Positions 47,841 to 58,444 of a DNA stretch of 64,000 bases are shown one piece after another. Position 1 is the first letter of the stretch. Each line of letters starts with the position of its first letter. Source of the DNA: Vanessa cardui. Its lineage: Eukaryota; Arthropoda; Insecta; Lepidoptera; Nymphalidae. The notes under the pieces are model-generated. The model saw only the letters and a program-made list of their open reading frames with translations, searched no databases and was not told the origin of the DNA. Made by a program: the position numbers and the translations under genes. The stretch is from positions 13,082,001 to 13,146,000 of the forward strand of contig NC_061126.1 of the NCBI RefSeq assembly GCF_905220365.1. The letters are read 5' to 3'.

Positions 47841-50180
47841 AGCCGTCTTTATATGTCAATAGTATCTAAATAATACTTCTGATGAGATATCCTTTGTAAG
47901 CTAGCTAATAATTTATTTATAAAAATCCCACAGAAAATGAAATATAAATATGATTACACTAGTATTTGCACTCTTTCTAACTAAAGTACTCTTAAGTCAA
48001 CATCAATACCACTCGTCGATGCGCGGCCCCTTTTATTCTATAGCTTACACAGCTCATTGCCCCTATTTGTAATACAAGGGGTTTCTGCGAGCCTCTCTAA
48101 AGCCATTTACGTGAACTCAAGCATTCACCATTGTTGTTGAAATGAATGACCTTAAATTAGTTACGAGAAAATCTGTATTAAGAGAAAAGTTTCATTTGAT
48201 CTGTAATAATTATAATATTATTTTATATAATGTTTAAAATATTCTAATTGTTGTAGAACAAAAAACTATTGTTGTTTGGAATTCTATTAATAAAGTCAAC
48301 GTCAAAAATGAAACGGTATATAATATGACCAATAAAATTACCAAATTCTTAAAATGAGTCACAACAAATAGGTTATTGGAAAAATTACAATTGTTTTCAC
48401 AGTTGAAAAAACAAGAAGGTGAAGTTTTTTAGTTTGTTAATTGTTTTTTTTTTTTAATATATTATAGGATGGATAGGAATATATGATGTAAGACGACCAT
48501 TAGTCTACGACTGGAGGTCTATACCTCCAGTCGTTACGTGGTAACCATCACCCAAAAACACTAGCACGGAAAAATATTCCCACACCCATCGAACTGGATC
48601 AAGACAATACTGTAATACGGCTATTTTTCTGTAGAATATAATGAGTGATTGGTATCAACAATACGCCATAACACCAAATAAATATAAATAAATTGCTTAA
48701 ATCTACACCAGCTGAGAATATAGTAGTACTTTATGAAAGAAAGCTTTTTTCACAATAATGGTCCCTTAACTAATTTGAGACATGTGTGTCCAAAACATGT
48801 GTTCTCTTACACATACATTCTTTTTTCATCATACTAAATTTTTTTGTCATAAATATAATCGCAAACACACAAACCGACAGGAAGGCGTCACAGGTTTAGC
48901 TATTTTACCTTTTTTTTTTGAAGCTTTGGAATGTAAAGTTCCCAACACCAACCTGCAACTGAGATTTAGTTTACAGGATTTCTCGAAAAACTCTTCACTT
49001 ACAGGATCACTGAATCAATGAGGTAACAAATACATCCATTGAATGCATTTTTGGAGGAATAAAATAAGAAAGATATCTAAATAAAGCAAATGTGCATAAA
49101 GTCAGGAAGTCAAGCTACCAACTAAAACATATTTGCATGCATCACGGGATCCCGTTAAACAGGTTCCGAAAAACCACCCTTCCAGCAAACCTCTTGATCA
49201 AATTAAAGTTTATTGAATAAAGTTACGGAAATATTTAAGCAACTGTTTCCATTACACATACAACACGGCACGAAAGGTAAGATCGATATCGAATCCTGTA
49301 TATTATAATTATATAAATTAGGTAAAACAATAAATAAATAATTTCCTAATAAATCAAAAAACAATAATGATATTTAAAAAAAAAAAACAACTATACACGA
49401 ATTCTATTAAATAAGACGGATGCAAATGTTCACGTATTAAAGGCGTGTATTCAAACTAGGAGGAACGGTGGCCTAGAAAGTTTAGTTACTACCGGAATTA
49501 TTCATGACTCGTTCGAAAATTTCAATTGATTATACTATTTATTGTAAATAGACTCAAAGGGACGTTGCGTAGTGAGTTATGCGTTGGTGTGATAATTTTG
49601 GTTACGTCTTTTTTAAATTAAAAGACATTTTTTGATCTTTTCGCCTATGTTGGAAATATATTTTGGGAATGGATTAAAGAAGTTAGTAGTTCTAAAACCA
49701 ATTTGCTTACTCTGATTCAATTTATAACTAAACACACAATATGTAAGCAGTCAGCGCTCCCTTGAATCTCTTTGAGAATACTTTTCTTAGTGGATTTATT
49801 CCACCATACAGTTGAATGAGGCACTTACTTGTTCGGTCCTTATGACACCAACAAGCTGAGATGTAAGTAGCCTTTATCTTTGATGCAATGATGAACAATA
49901 TATTGGCAAACAAATACCAGTTTTTACGACTAAAATATGGCTACAAAAACAAATTTTGTTTTATTTTGTATATATACTAACATGGTAACTCCCACATCAC
50001 CAAATTTTTCGACTAAAAGTAGAACTCTGTTAAAGTTCAAAAGTCATTAGTTAATTTGTCAAGTTTATGGGCTGATGGCCAGAAACTTCCATATTATTCA
50101 GAGTTGATTAGCATAATGACCCATTGCAGTGAAGTCACTTGTGTGAACGTAAATTAACTGACGAAAATCTATATCATTGA
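47841..50180. other. Unassigned stretch with one perfect hairpin
   Basis: 48507-48518 and 48523-48534 are exact complements with loop CTAT. A 79-codon frame at 48782-49021 has no motif. No gene is called. Confidence 0.45.
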
Positions 50181-50416
50181 TGTTGTCGCTACAGATTTTG
50201 AAGTGGGCAACATTATAAAAAAAAGAAAACATTGGCGGGAATTTAAAACTGGCGCTCGGCAGAATATGCTGGAACCGGGAACATTGTGATAACTTTAATT
50301 TTCATTACTGTATCTCTTATATATTCTTTGCTTAAATTGAATAAAGAAGAACCTTATTAATTAATATCAAGAGTTATCTTTCAACAATTTATAAATAAAA
50401 TAACTGTAGCTTATAT
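50181..50416 (+). repeat. 5' LTR
   Basis: Starts TGTTGTCGCTACAG and ends CTGTAGCTTATAT. Contains CTTATATATTC (possible TATA element, near 50316) and AATAAA at 50340, a likely polyadenylation signal. Matches 55154-55389 base for base by eye. Confidence 0.93.
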
Positions 50417-50434
50417 CAGAAGTGGGATCGAATA
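50416..50434 (+). promoter_or_regulatory. Primer-binding site, tRNA-Leu-like
   Basis: TCAGAAGTGGGATCGAA just after the LTR matches the complement of a tRNA-Leu 3' region, apart from one missing T and a short offset from the tRNA terminus. Confidence 0.6.
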
Positions 50435-50448
50435 ACCTGACCCACAGG

Positions 50449-53400
50449 ATGCCGCGAAACAGAAAGCGAACTCGTAGCACAGTTAGGAGGAAAACATCAT
50501 CGTCAAGTTCCACCTCATCAAGTTCATCATCATCGTCTAGTGAGAGGGATCGCCGGCGGCGTCGCCGCCATGTAAAGAAATCATCAACCTTGAGTCAAAA
50601 TACCATCTTGTCGACTGTGGTACCAGAGTTTGATCCTTTGAATGATAATATAGATATGTGGATTAATGTGGTCGAAGCTAATGCCCGTGCGTTCGGTTGG
50701 TCAGATGCCATGACTAAATTCCAAGCATTACAAAAATTAAGAAAAACTGCCCAGGTTTGGTACGATTCATTACAAAAGACTGAAACGCGTTGGACTACGT
50801 GGAAATGGCGGCAGTGGCGTGATAGACTATCCGACACTTTTCAGGTAAAAAGAAATACCTATATTTTGTTAAAAGAATTAATTGACACTAGGCCTTTCAA
50901 AGGACAATCTCTATATGAATTTTTTTTTCAACAAAAATCTCGAATCGATAATTTATCACTATCTTTTTCGGAACAAGATATCATTTCGATTATTGTAGGA
51001 ACAATAGGTGACAAAAGTATTTCAATTGCATCGGAATCGGGTAGCTTTAGATATTGCGACGAATTATCGTCGTTTTTACATTCTAAAATTTATGAGTGCG
51101 AAAAAGAAAAGAAAGACGACCATTTGAAAAACAATTATATATCAAAACAAGGTTCATCACGAAATGTATCTGTGCATAATAATAATACAAGTAATAGTTT
51201 AAGTATGAGTTATGCTGATTCAGGGACTAAAAATAACAATTTCCGTTGTTTTCGTTGTGGCGAAGCCGGACATAAAAGAAGTGACTGTGATGTAAAGGGT
51301 AATATCCATTGTACATTTTGTAAAAAATCAGGTCATTTAGAATTGGCTTGCATGAGTAGGTTAAAAACGAAACCGGAAAAAGATGTTGAAGTTAAGTTAA
51401 TTAGCGCGTCTGAGTCGAAACAAAAATTTTTTAAATACATTTTGATTAATAATACTTTTGAATGTCGTGCGTTTATTGATATGGGTAGTGATTGTTCCTT
51501 AATTGTTTCTGACTTTGTTGAAAAATATTCATTACAACCATATAAATTACAATCTCCAGTTTCGTTGTTCGGGTTTACAAATGATCATAAGATGGTTGTT
51601 GATTATGGGGTATCTTGTACAGTACGAATAGACGATGTCGAACTTTACGTTACAATGTATATTGTTAAAATGTTGTCTGGTTGCGGGGTACTCATAGGTA
51701 GAAACTTTACTGAAAATAAAAGTATAATGTATTGCCGTATCGGTGATTCATTGAAATTTAGAAACATTCACGACCTTAATAATGAAAGTGAATTAAAAAT
51801 ATATACCATAGATAACGAAACATCTAAAGATTGTCTTATTAAAGATATTTTGTCAGACTATCCTAATTGTTTTACAAACGATTTGAGTAATCTGGGCAAA
51901 GTACCTGGTATTGAACTGGAAATTGAACTAACGACAAATAAACCGGTCGTACAGCGCCCTTATCGTATGTCAGATCGCGAGCGTATAATTACACGGGAAA
52001 TTATCGAAGATTTGCTGAAAAACCGAATCATTCGTTGCAGTAACTCGCCATATGCTAGTCCGGCGTTATTGGTTGATAAAGCTTCCGGAGAGAAAAGACT
52101 TTGTATAGATTACCGAAAATTAAATAAAATTACAATAAAAGACAAGTATCCCATGCCACTGATTGAAGATTTAATTGATAGGTTACGCGGATGCGAGTAT
52201 TTTACGGTACTTGATTTAAAATGCGGCTATCATCATCTTATGGTTAAAGAAAGTGACGTGTATAAGACAGCATTTATCACTCTGGACGGGCACTATGAAT
52301 TTTTGAGAATGCCTTTTGGCTTGTGCAATGCTCCTGCCGTTTTTCAGAGATTGATGAATACTGTATTAGGTAACTTAAGATTTAATAGGGTCATCAATTA
52401 TATGGACGATATTTTAATAGCAACAAAGACATTAGAGGAAAATGTCACCTGCTTAAGAAGTATTTTAGAACTTTTGCTTGCAAACGGCTTAACCGTTAAT
52501 TACGATAAATGTAATTTTTTTAAAGATGTTATAACATTTTTAGGTTATGATATTTCGAAAAATGGAATAAGTCCGTGTCAAAAAAAAATTAAAGCTATTA
52601 ATAACTATCCTAAACCTACGTCAGTTCATGAAGTAAGGCAATTCCTTGGGTTAATAAATTATTTTAGAAAGTTCATTAAAGATTGTGCCTTGACATGCCG
52701 TCCACTTAGTAACCTTTTAAAGAAAGATGTAACATGGAAATGGGAAAAAGAACAAGAAATTGCCTTTGTTAAATTAAAATCCATCTTAACAAGTGATACT
52801 ATACTGTTAATATTTGATCCTAAATTACCTATTCTTCTTTATACTGATGCTAGTCGTGAGGGCTTAGGGTGTATTCTAATGCAAATGACCGAATCAGGGG
52901 AGAGGCCAGTTTACTTTTATAGCCGACAAACAAGTAATGAAGAAAAAAAATACCACTCGTTTGAGCTCGAGTTGTTAGCGATAGTGGTAGGGTTAAATAA
53001 ATTTAGACACTATTTATTAGGATCAAACTTTAAAATCATAACAGACTGTAACGCGGTTCGTCATGCTTTAAATAAACAGGATATTGTTCCACGTATTAGC
53101 AGGTGGGTATTGCAAACCCAAGAATTTACGTTTGAGACAGTCCATCGACCAGGAATTCAAATGCAACACGTGGATGCCTTAAGCAGGAACCCTGCCACCA
53201 TTGCTGACCACAATACATGTGTAGAGAGTAGTGTTTTGTACATATCAGAGGGCGACTGGTTGCTATCGGTGCAGTTACAAAACCCAAAAATTTGTAGCAT
53301 TAGAGATATTTTACAATCAGGACAGGCCGAGTCTAATAGGCAAATATTTAATAATTACGAATTACTGGGCAATAAAGTGTATAGGCGCACGGAATTTGGT

Positions 53401-54480
53401 AGACGCTGGCTAGTTCCAAAACAATGTATCTGGCAAGTTATCAGAGCAAACCATGATGAAGTTGGTCATTTCGCGGTTGATAAAACGGTAGAAAGAATCA
53501 GTTCAATGTATTGGTTTCCTCGCTTAAAGAAAACTGTTGCTAAATATATCAAAAATTGTCTTCAGTGTATTTACTTTAAAAACTTGCACGGAAAAAAGCC
53601 TGGCAAGCTATTTCCCATTCCTAAATATGCGAGACCGTTTCATACACTTCACTTAGATCATATAGGACCATTTGTAAAAACCACTCAACTAAATTCTTAC
53701 TTATTGGTAATAGTAGATTCTTTTACTAAATTCGTTTTTATTTCACCTGTAAAGAGTACTAAAAGTAAATGTGTCATCAATGAGCTTAACAAAATATTTA
53801 AAGTATTTGGAAATCCAAAGAGACTCATATGTGATGCAGGTACTGCATTCACATCTAATTTATTTAGTTCATTCTGTAAAGATAGAGGGATACGACATCA
53901 CATTATAGCCACAGCCGTTCCTCGTTCCAACGGGCAAGTTGAACGATACAACCAAACCATATTAGAATCGTTACGCACAATGGGGGCCAGTAGCGAAAAT
54001 AATAAGTGGGACCAACATATACCTACAATTCAACAAGGCATAAATAGCACTATTAACAAAACCACATCGGCGATTCCCAGTGAAGTATTCTTTGGCTATC
54101 GTTTAAAGATGAGCCACGAAAACATGATGGACGAAGAAGAACCTATTGTGGATGTGACTAAATTAAGAGAAAAAGTCGATGCTAAAATTAAAGAAAATGC
54201 TTATAAACAAAAACAAGCTTTTGATGCAAAGAGGAAAGAAGCTCCTGTTTATAAAGTAGGTGATTTGGTGGTGATCAAGATTCCTAGTTATAATAATGAG
54301 GGGCAGAGTAAAAAGTTAATGCCTCAGTTCAAAGGGCCTTTTCAAGTAAAGCAATGTCTAGGGAAAGATAGATATCGCGTGGAAGATATGAGAGGAGCTG
54401 AAAGGTCTTCGAAGCGATACAACGGCGTCGCTTGTGTCGAGAACATGAAAGCTTGGATAAACATATCCAATGATGAGTAA
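50449..54480 (+). CDS. Gag-Pol polyprotein of the Ty3/gypsy element
   Basis: One open frame encodes the capsid and all enzymes needed for reverse transcription and integration. The ATG at 50449 is chosen; the open frame begins earlier with GTG at 50422, but that overlaps the primer-binding site. From this ATG the protein has 1343 residues. A serine run followed by an arginine run lies at about 17-47. Gag ends with two CX2CX4HX4C zinc knuckles (C267-C280 and C288-C301). The protease motif reads D344-M-G, where D-S/T-G is usual. Reverse transcriptase carries YMDD at 651-654. RNase H begins near YTDAS with D800. Integrase has the H1002/H1007/C1037/C1040 zinc site and the triad D1070, D1129, E1165 (D,D35E). 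A GPF motif at 1296-1298 marks the C-terminal module. No chromodomain was recognised. No stop or frameshift is present. Gag and Pol are fused in one frame, as in some insect gypsy lineages. Confidence 0.95.
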   Translation: MPRNRKRTRSTVRRKTSSSSSTSSSSSSSSSERDRRRRRRHVKKSSTLSQNTILSTVVPEFDPLNDNIDMWINVVEANARAFGWSDAMTKFQALQKLRKTAQVWYDSLQKTETRWTTWKWRQWRDRLSDTFQVKRNTYILLKELIDTRPFKGQSLYEFFFQQKSRIDNLSLSFSEQDIISIIVGTIGDKSISIASESGSFRYCDELSSFLHSKIYECEKEKKDDHLKNNYISKQGSSRNVSVHNNNTSNSLSMSYADSGTKNNNFRCFRCGEAGHKRSDCDVKGNIHCTFCKKSGHLELACMSRLKTKPEKDVEVKLISASESKQKFFKYILINNTFECRAFIDMGSDCSLIVSDFVEKYSLQPYKLQSPVSLFGFTNDHKMVVDYGVSCTVRIDDVELYVTMYIVKMLSGCGVLIGRNFTENKSIMYCRIGDSLKFRNIHDLNNESELKIYTIDNETSKDCLIKDILSDYPNCFTNDLSNLGKVPGIELEIELTTNKPVVQRPYRMSDRERIITREIIEDLLKNRIIRCSNSPYASPALLVDKASGEKRLCIDYRKLNKITIKDKYPMPLIEDLIDRLRGCEYFTVLDLKCGYHHLMVKESDVYKTAFITLDGHYEFLRMPFGLCNAPAVFQRLMNTVLGNLRFNRVINYMDDILIATKTLEENVTCLRSILELLLANGLTVNYDKCNFFKDVITFLGYDISKNGISPCQKKIKAINNYPKPTSVHEVRQFLGLINYFRKFIKDCALTCRPLSNLLKKDVTWKWEKEQEIAFVKLKSILTSDTILLIFDPKLPILLYTDASREGLGCILMQMTESGERPVYFYSRQTSNEEKKYHSFELELLAIVVGLNKFRHYLLGSNFKIITDCNAVRHALNKQDIVPRISRWVLQTQEFTFETVHRPGIQMQHVDALSRNPATIADHNTCVESSVLYISEGDWLLSVQLQNPKICSIRDILQSGQAESNRQIFNNYELLGNKVYRRTEFGRRWLVPKQCIWQVIRANHDEVGHFAVDKTVERISSMYWFPRLKKTVAKYIKNCLQCIYFKNLHGKKPGKLFPIPKYARPFHTLHLDHIGPFVKTTQLNSYLLVIVDSFTKFVFISPVKSTKSKCVINELNKIFKVFGNPKRLICDAGTAFTSNLFSSFCKDRGIRHHIIATAVPRSNGQVERYNQTILESLRTMGASSENNKWDQHIPTIQQGINSTINKTTSAIPSEVFFGYRLKMSHENMMDEEEPIVDVTKLREKVDAKIKENAYKQKQAFDAKRKEAPVYKVGDLVVIKIPSYNNEGQSKKLMPQFKGPFQVKQCLGKDRYRVEDMRGAERSSKRYNGVACVENMKAWINISNDE

Positions 54481-55153
54481 AAGCGGATGTTGTCAAATAT
54501 ATATAAGGAACGCAAATGACTGTAAGTTACTTAAATTTAGTACCTTCGACGAATATCAATGTTTAAAAATATAGAAATTGTCTAATGTCTGGTGTACAAA
54601 GCTTTCAACAGAGTGAATCACTGTGATCGTTAAAGCACGTGACAGGCATCTATGTGAACGCTGTCTCTTGCGAATGATAACATGGTGATATGCAACCGCA
54701 GTGACCTAAGGTGCTGTTGGTTAAGCCATGAGGCTGCGAATGATAACATGGTGATATGCAACCACAGTGACCCAAGGTGCTGTTGGTTAAGCCATGAGGC
54801 TGCGAATGATAACATGGTGATATGCAACCGCAGTGACCCAAGGTGCTGTTGGTTAAGCCATGAGGCTGCGAATGATAACATGGTGATATGCAACCGCAGT
54901 GACCCAAGGTGCTGTTGGTTAAACCATAAGAATACCTATGCTACTACAGTCACGATTACCACGATGATATACGAGATATCTGGTAGAACCTTGGTTCGGC
55001 AGTATTCATTATGGGATATCACGTGTACATCCTTATATGAATACTATTTATCTATATAATTTTAATTTGAAATAATATTTAACCTCTGTTTACAGCTATA
55101 TACACCAGACTAAAACGTCATTCGAGGGCGAATGCGTCTGCAGGAGGGCCGGA
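54481..55153 (+). other. 3' non-coding region of the LTR element
   Basis: After the stop codon there is no env-like frame. The region holds four tandem 66-bp units and ends in the purine-rich tract AGGAGGGCCGGA immediately before the 3' LTR, the likely polypurine primer (55142-55153). Confidence 0.85.
54670..54933. repeat. Four tandem 66-bp repeats
   Basis: Units start at 54670, 54736, 54802 and 54868 with GCGAATGATAACATGGTG. Units differ at single sites (CGCAGTGACC against CACAGTGACC; CCTAAGG against CCCAAGG). The last unit diverges after GGTTAAACCAT. The unit length is a multiple of three, which explains the open frames of 80-125 codons in both directions; these are not thought to be genes. 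Confidence 0.95.
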
Positions 55154-55389
55154 TGTTGTCGCTACAGATTTTGAAGTGGGCAACATTATAAAAAAAAGAA
55201 AACATTGGCGGGAATTTAAAACTGGCGCTCGGCAGAATATGCTGGAACCGGGAACATTGTGATAACTTTAATTTTCATTACTGTATCTCTTATATATTCT
55301 TTGCTTAAATTGAATAAAGAAGAACCTTATTAATTAATATCAAGAGTTATCTTTCAACAATTTATAAATAAAATAACTGTAGCTTATAT
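55154..55389 (+). repeat. 3' LTR
   Basis: Same start and end as the 5' LTR, followed by TATGATCTTTG. No differences from the 5' copy were seen. Confidence 0.93.
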
Positions 55390-56686
55390 TATGATCTTTG
55401 AAATACTAAATTATTATCAAATAGCAATAAAAATACCCATTGATTAATCCGTCTTTTCTAGTTTTTTTTTTTTCATGGTGGAGATGACAAATTTTCAATA
55501 AATTTCCTACGTCAGTACGAACGTTGCCACGCTCGAAAAAAAGAATGAAGTGACAAGTGACAGTGCGACTTAAAAAAAAATATTTAAAAAAAAAATGTAA
55601 AGAGGTCGTTTATGAATCGATTCTCTTACTTACTTAATTAATTGTATCTTGTAATGAATCGATGAATATATAATTTTACAACAACGTCAATTTTGACGAA
55701 TCGAATTTCCAAATTAATCAGCTACAGTTTTGACATTCACCAGAAAGTGCTATCAGTCAGCTACATACGCGTTGTACCATCTAATTCGCCAAATCATCCA
55801 CCGAGATATACGAGTATGTAATACTTTGATTACGGATTTCGGTGAGGCAAGCTTGATTTTAACCGAGAATCAGTATTGTAACGAACATAATACTAATGAG
55901 AGAAGTATCATTTCAGTATCAGTTCAGACTTTGAAAGTATAAATTTGTAACTCATTGTATAAAACTTAACACATTTTTTAGGTCTAAGATTTCTGTATGT
56001 TATATTTGTGATTTACAATAATATAAAATAGTATTAACATTGACAAATGGCCAATTTGCTCACATTCCTTCTTAAAATACAAATTTGAAATTTTGTTATA
56101 AATGTACTTATGTATAATTTATTTTATCAAATCTCAAACAAAACTTTAGTGTAGGGATTTTGGTCAGCTTTTTTCCGCTTAGTGAATTTAATATTATAGT
56201 CAAATATCGGCATACAATTTTCGGTATTCCCTAAGAATACTACGATAACTTATAATGAAGCGATTGATGACTTTTTTTTGACGATACTTGGTAATATCTT
56301 TTGAACACCATTATTCCAAGACAAATAACAATATAATAAGTAGTTATGAAACAAACAAAACCTAGTTAAGTTAGCCCAAGGTGTGAGAACAGTACAAGTA
56401 ATTGCTTAATCAGCATTATAGGAAAGTAACACGAATATCGCGTAAAACATGTAATTTGATGAGACGTGATTGATTTTTTTTAAATAACCGCTTTCAGATA
56501 GCGCCCATTTTGTCTACTTAAAATTCATGTCAATAATAACGTTTCAGATTACGTCGACTGTTTTGTGAACATACGAATTTATTCCACTCGTATTGACAAT
56601 ATTTGTATATCAAAGTATATTGATTAACAATCACTAAACGAATCAGTTATATACAAAAAACAAACTTAATATTTTAATAATCCAAA
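55390..56686. other. Unassigned AT-rich stretch
   Basis: No gene or repeat recognised. A 70-codon frame (55730-55942) has no motif. Confidence 0.45.
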
Positions 56687-57026
56687 TATTAGTTTTCGTC
56701 GAGATGGCCAAGTGGTTAGAACGTGAGCATCTTAACCGATGATTGCGGGTTCAAACCCAGGCAAGCACCGCTGATTCATGTGCTTAATTTGTCTTTATAA
56801 TTCATCTCGTGCTCAGTGGTGAAGAAAAACATCGTGAGGAAACCTGCATGTGACAAATTTCATAGAAATTCTTCCACATGTGTATTCCACCAACTTGGAA
56901 CAGCGTGGTGGAATATGTTCCAAACCTTCTCTCCAAAGGGTGAGGAGGCCTTTAGCCCAGCAGTGGGAATATACAGGCTGATCTTGTTGTTTGTTGTTGT
57001 TGTTGTCGTACCTAAGTATTAGTTTT
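56687..57026 (+). repeat. SINE family 1, TTG-tailed, with target duplication
   Basis: Head CGAGATGGCCAAGTGG, full body with CTCTCCAAAGGGTGAGGAGG and a TTGTTGTTGTTGTTG tail. TATTAGTTTT at 56687-56696 and 57017-57026 is the probable target duplication. Confidence 0.92.
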
Positions 57027-57554
57027 ATTCGAAGCTTTGCATAAATATTATAATCAAATTTTTAGCAGTAATCGTTCCATAATTGTTTCACACGAATTAG
57101 CGACTGGAGTTTTGTTTTCGTGAATAATTTTAGAGTTCACACATGGTCCGGCTTAACACGATTCTGTATACAGATAAATTTCATAATAACTAATTGCGGG
57201 GTAAAATTTCGTTCACGTACAACTGCGAGGTTTAGTATCGAGTTTTATGTCCCACTTTAAAACTTAATTATACAAGTGACGGGAGCGCAAAGGAAATATC
57301 CCGACTTCCTAATTCATTATATTATAAACATGAAAATATAAAAAAGGACGATGCTTTTAATGGACAAAAACTTATCCATTTGACCATATGAGTTTACGTG
57401 TTTTATCTACAGTGCTCACATTTCCTTATTTGAAACTATATGTAGAAATCGGCTTTGCTCGTGTTTTAGGGGATTGTTTGTTATGTTATGCAAAAAAGTA
57501 TCCTATGTCCTTCCGTGGAGTTCAAATTTTCTTCTTGGTAAATTTCATCACATT
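57027..57554. other. Unassigned stretch
   Basis: No gene or repeat recognised; a 60-codon frame at 57388-57570 is treated as chance. Confidence 0.45.
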
Positions 57555-57873
57555 CAGCTCATTGAGCTGAGATGGCCCAGTGGTTAGAACGCGTGCATCT
57601 TAACCGATGATTGCGGGTTCAAACGCAGGCAAGCACCGCTATATATATATGTGTTTATAATTCATCTCGTGCTCGGCGGTGAAGGAAAACATCGTGAGGA
57701 AACCTGTATGTGTCTAATTTCATCGAAATTCTGCCACATGTGCATTCCACCAACCCGCATTGGAACAGCGTGGTGGAATATGTTCCAAACCCTCTCCTTA
57801 ATGGAAGAGGAGGCCTTATCTCAGCAGTGGGAAGTGTACAGGCTGTTACTTTACTTTACTTTACAGCTCATTG
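57555..57873 (+). repeat. SINE family 1, full length, with 10-bp target duplication
   Basis: Head GAGCTGAGATGGCCCAGTGG, GCGGGTTCAAACGCAGGC, full body with CCTTAATGGAAGAGGAGG and TTACTTTACTTTACTTTA tail. CAGCTCATTG occurs at 57555-57564 and 57864-57873. The body is close to the apparent consensus, so it is probably young. A GACA tract (57884-57901) follows. Confidence 0.95.
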
Positions 57874-57901
57874 GTTCGGTCGTGACAGACAGACAGACAG
57901 A

Positions 57902-58444
57902 GTTACTTTCACATAATATTAGTATGGATTATTTTACAAGAATAGTTTTTTTTATATAGTAACTTTTAGACAGGCCTAACATAATTCAAAGACAATTATT
58001 TTGAATTCCATAACTTTAATTTCATTTTTTGCATAGATATTGCTCAAAAAGGATAAATTTATACCAAGTTAAAACACAATTTCCCCCTATAATTTATACC
58101 ACAGTACTCCGAGCCGTGCAAAAATTTAATACGTCACATAAAATATTCAAAGCGAAACTTATCCCCGCGTCTTCAGTCATTATTACTAGCCAGTCAGACG
58201 ATGAATAAAATATTACCAAGTAAATTGGTGTCTCGGGATACTGACTTACTAATTTACATCACTAAAACGTTCCGTCAAAGCTCTCACTATACGTGTGCTA
58301 TTTTAAGATGTCGGATAATATTATTAACGTTATGTTTGTAATGAAAATCATTCATAATTTTGTTATAATATATTATAGTCTGCTTTTTAAGAGGGTATCA
58401 GATATTAGGTACCGTTTGTCATTTATTTTAAATATATGTACTCG
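57902..58444. other. Unassigned AT-rich stretch
   Basis: No gene or repeat recognised. Confidence 0.45.

Larger units (their letters stand above)
50181..55389 (+). mobile_element. Full-length Ty3/gypsy LTR retrotransposon
   Basis: Two 236-bp LTRs with no visible difference flank a primer-binding site, one gag-pol frame and a 3' region with tandem repeats and a purine tract. Total about 5.2 kb. No envelope frame exists. Flanks ATTGA (left) and TATGA (right) match at three of five bases, so a target duplication is not clear. Leucine-type primer site and single frame suggest an mdg3-like lineage, but that needs phylogeny. Confidence 0.95.

Noticed and set aside
50422..50448. Upstream start of the Gag-Pol frame
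   Set aside because: The codon at 50422 is GTG and overlaps the primer-binding site; the ATG at 50449 is the likely start.
54670..54933. CRISPR-like array
   Set aside because: Direct tandem units without spacers, inside a eukaryotic retrotransposon.
54630..55059. Open frames of 85-125 codons with internal repeats
   Set aside because: They arise from a 66-bp tandem repeat whose length is divisible by three; open on both strands and without any motif.
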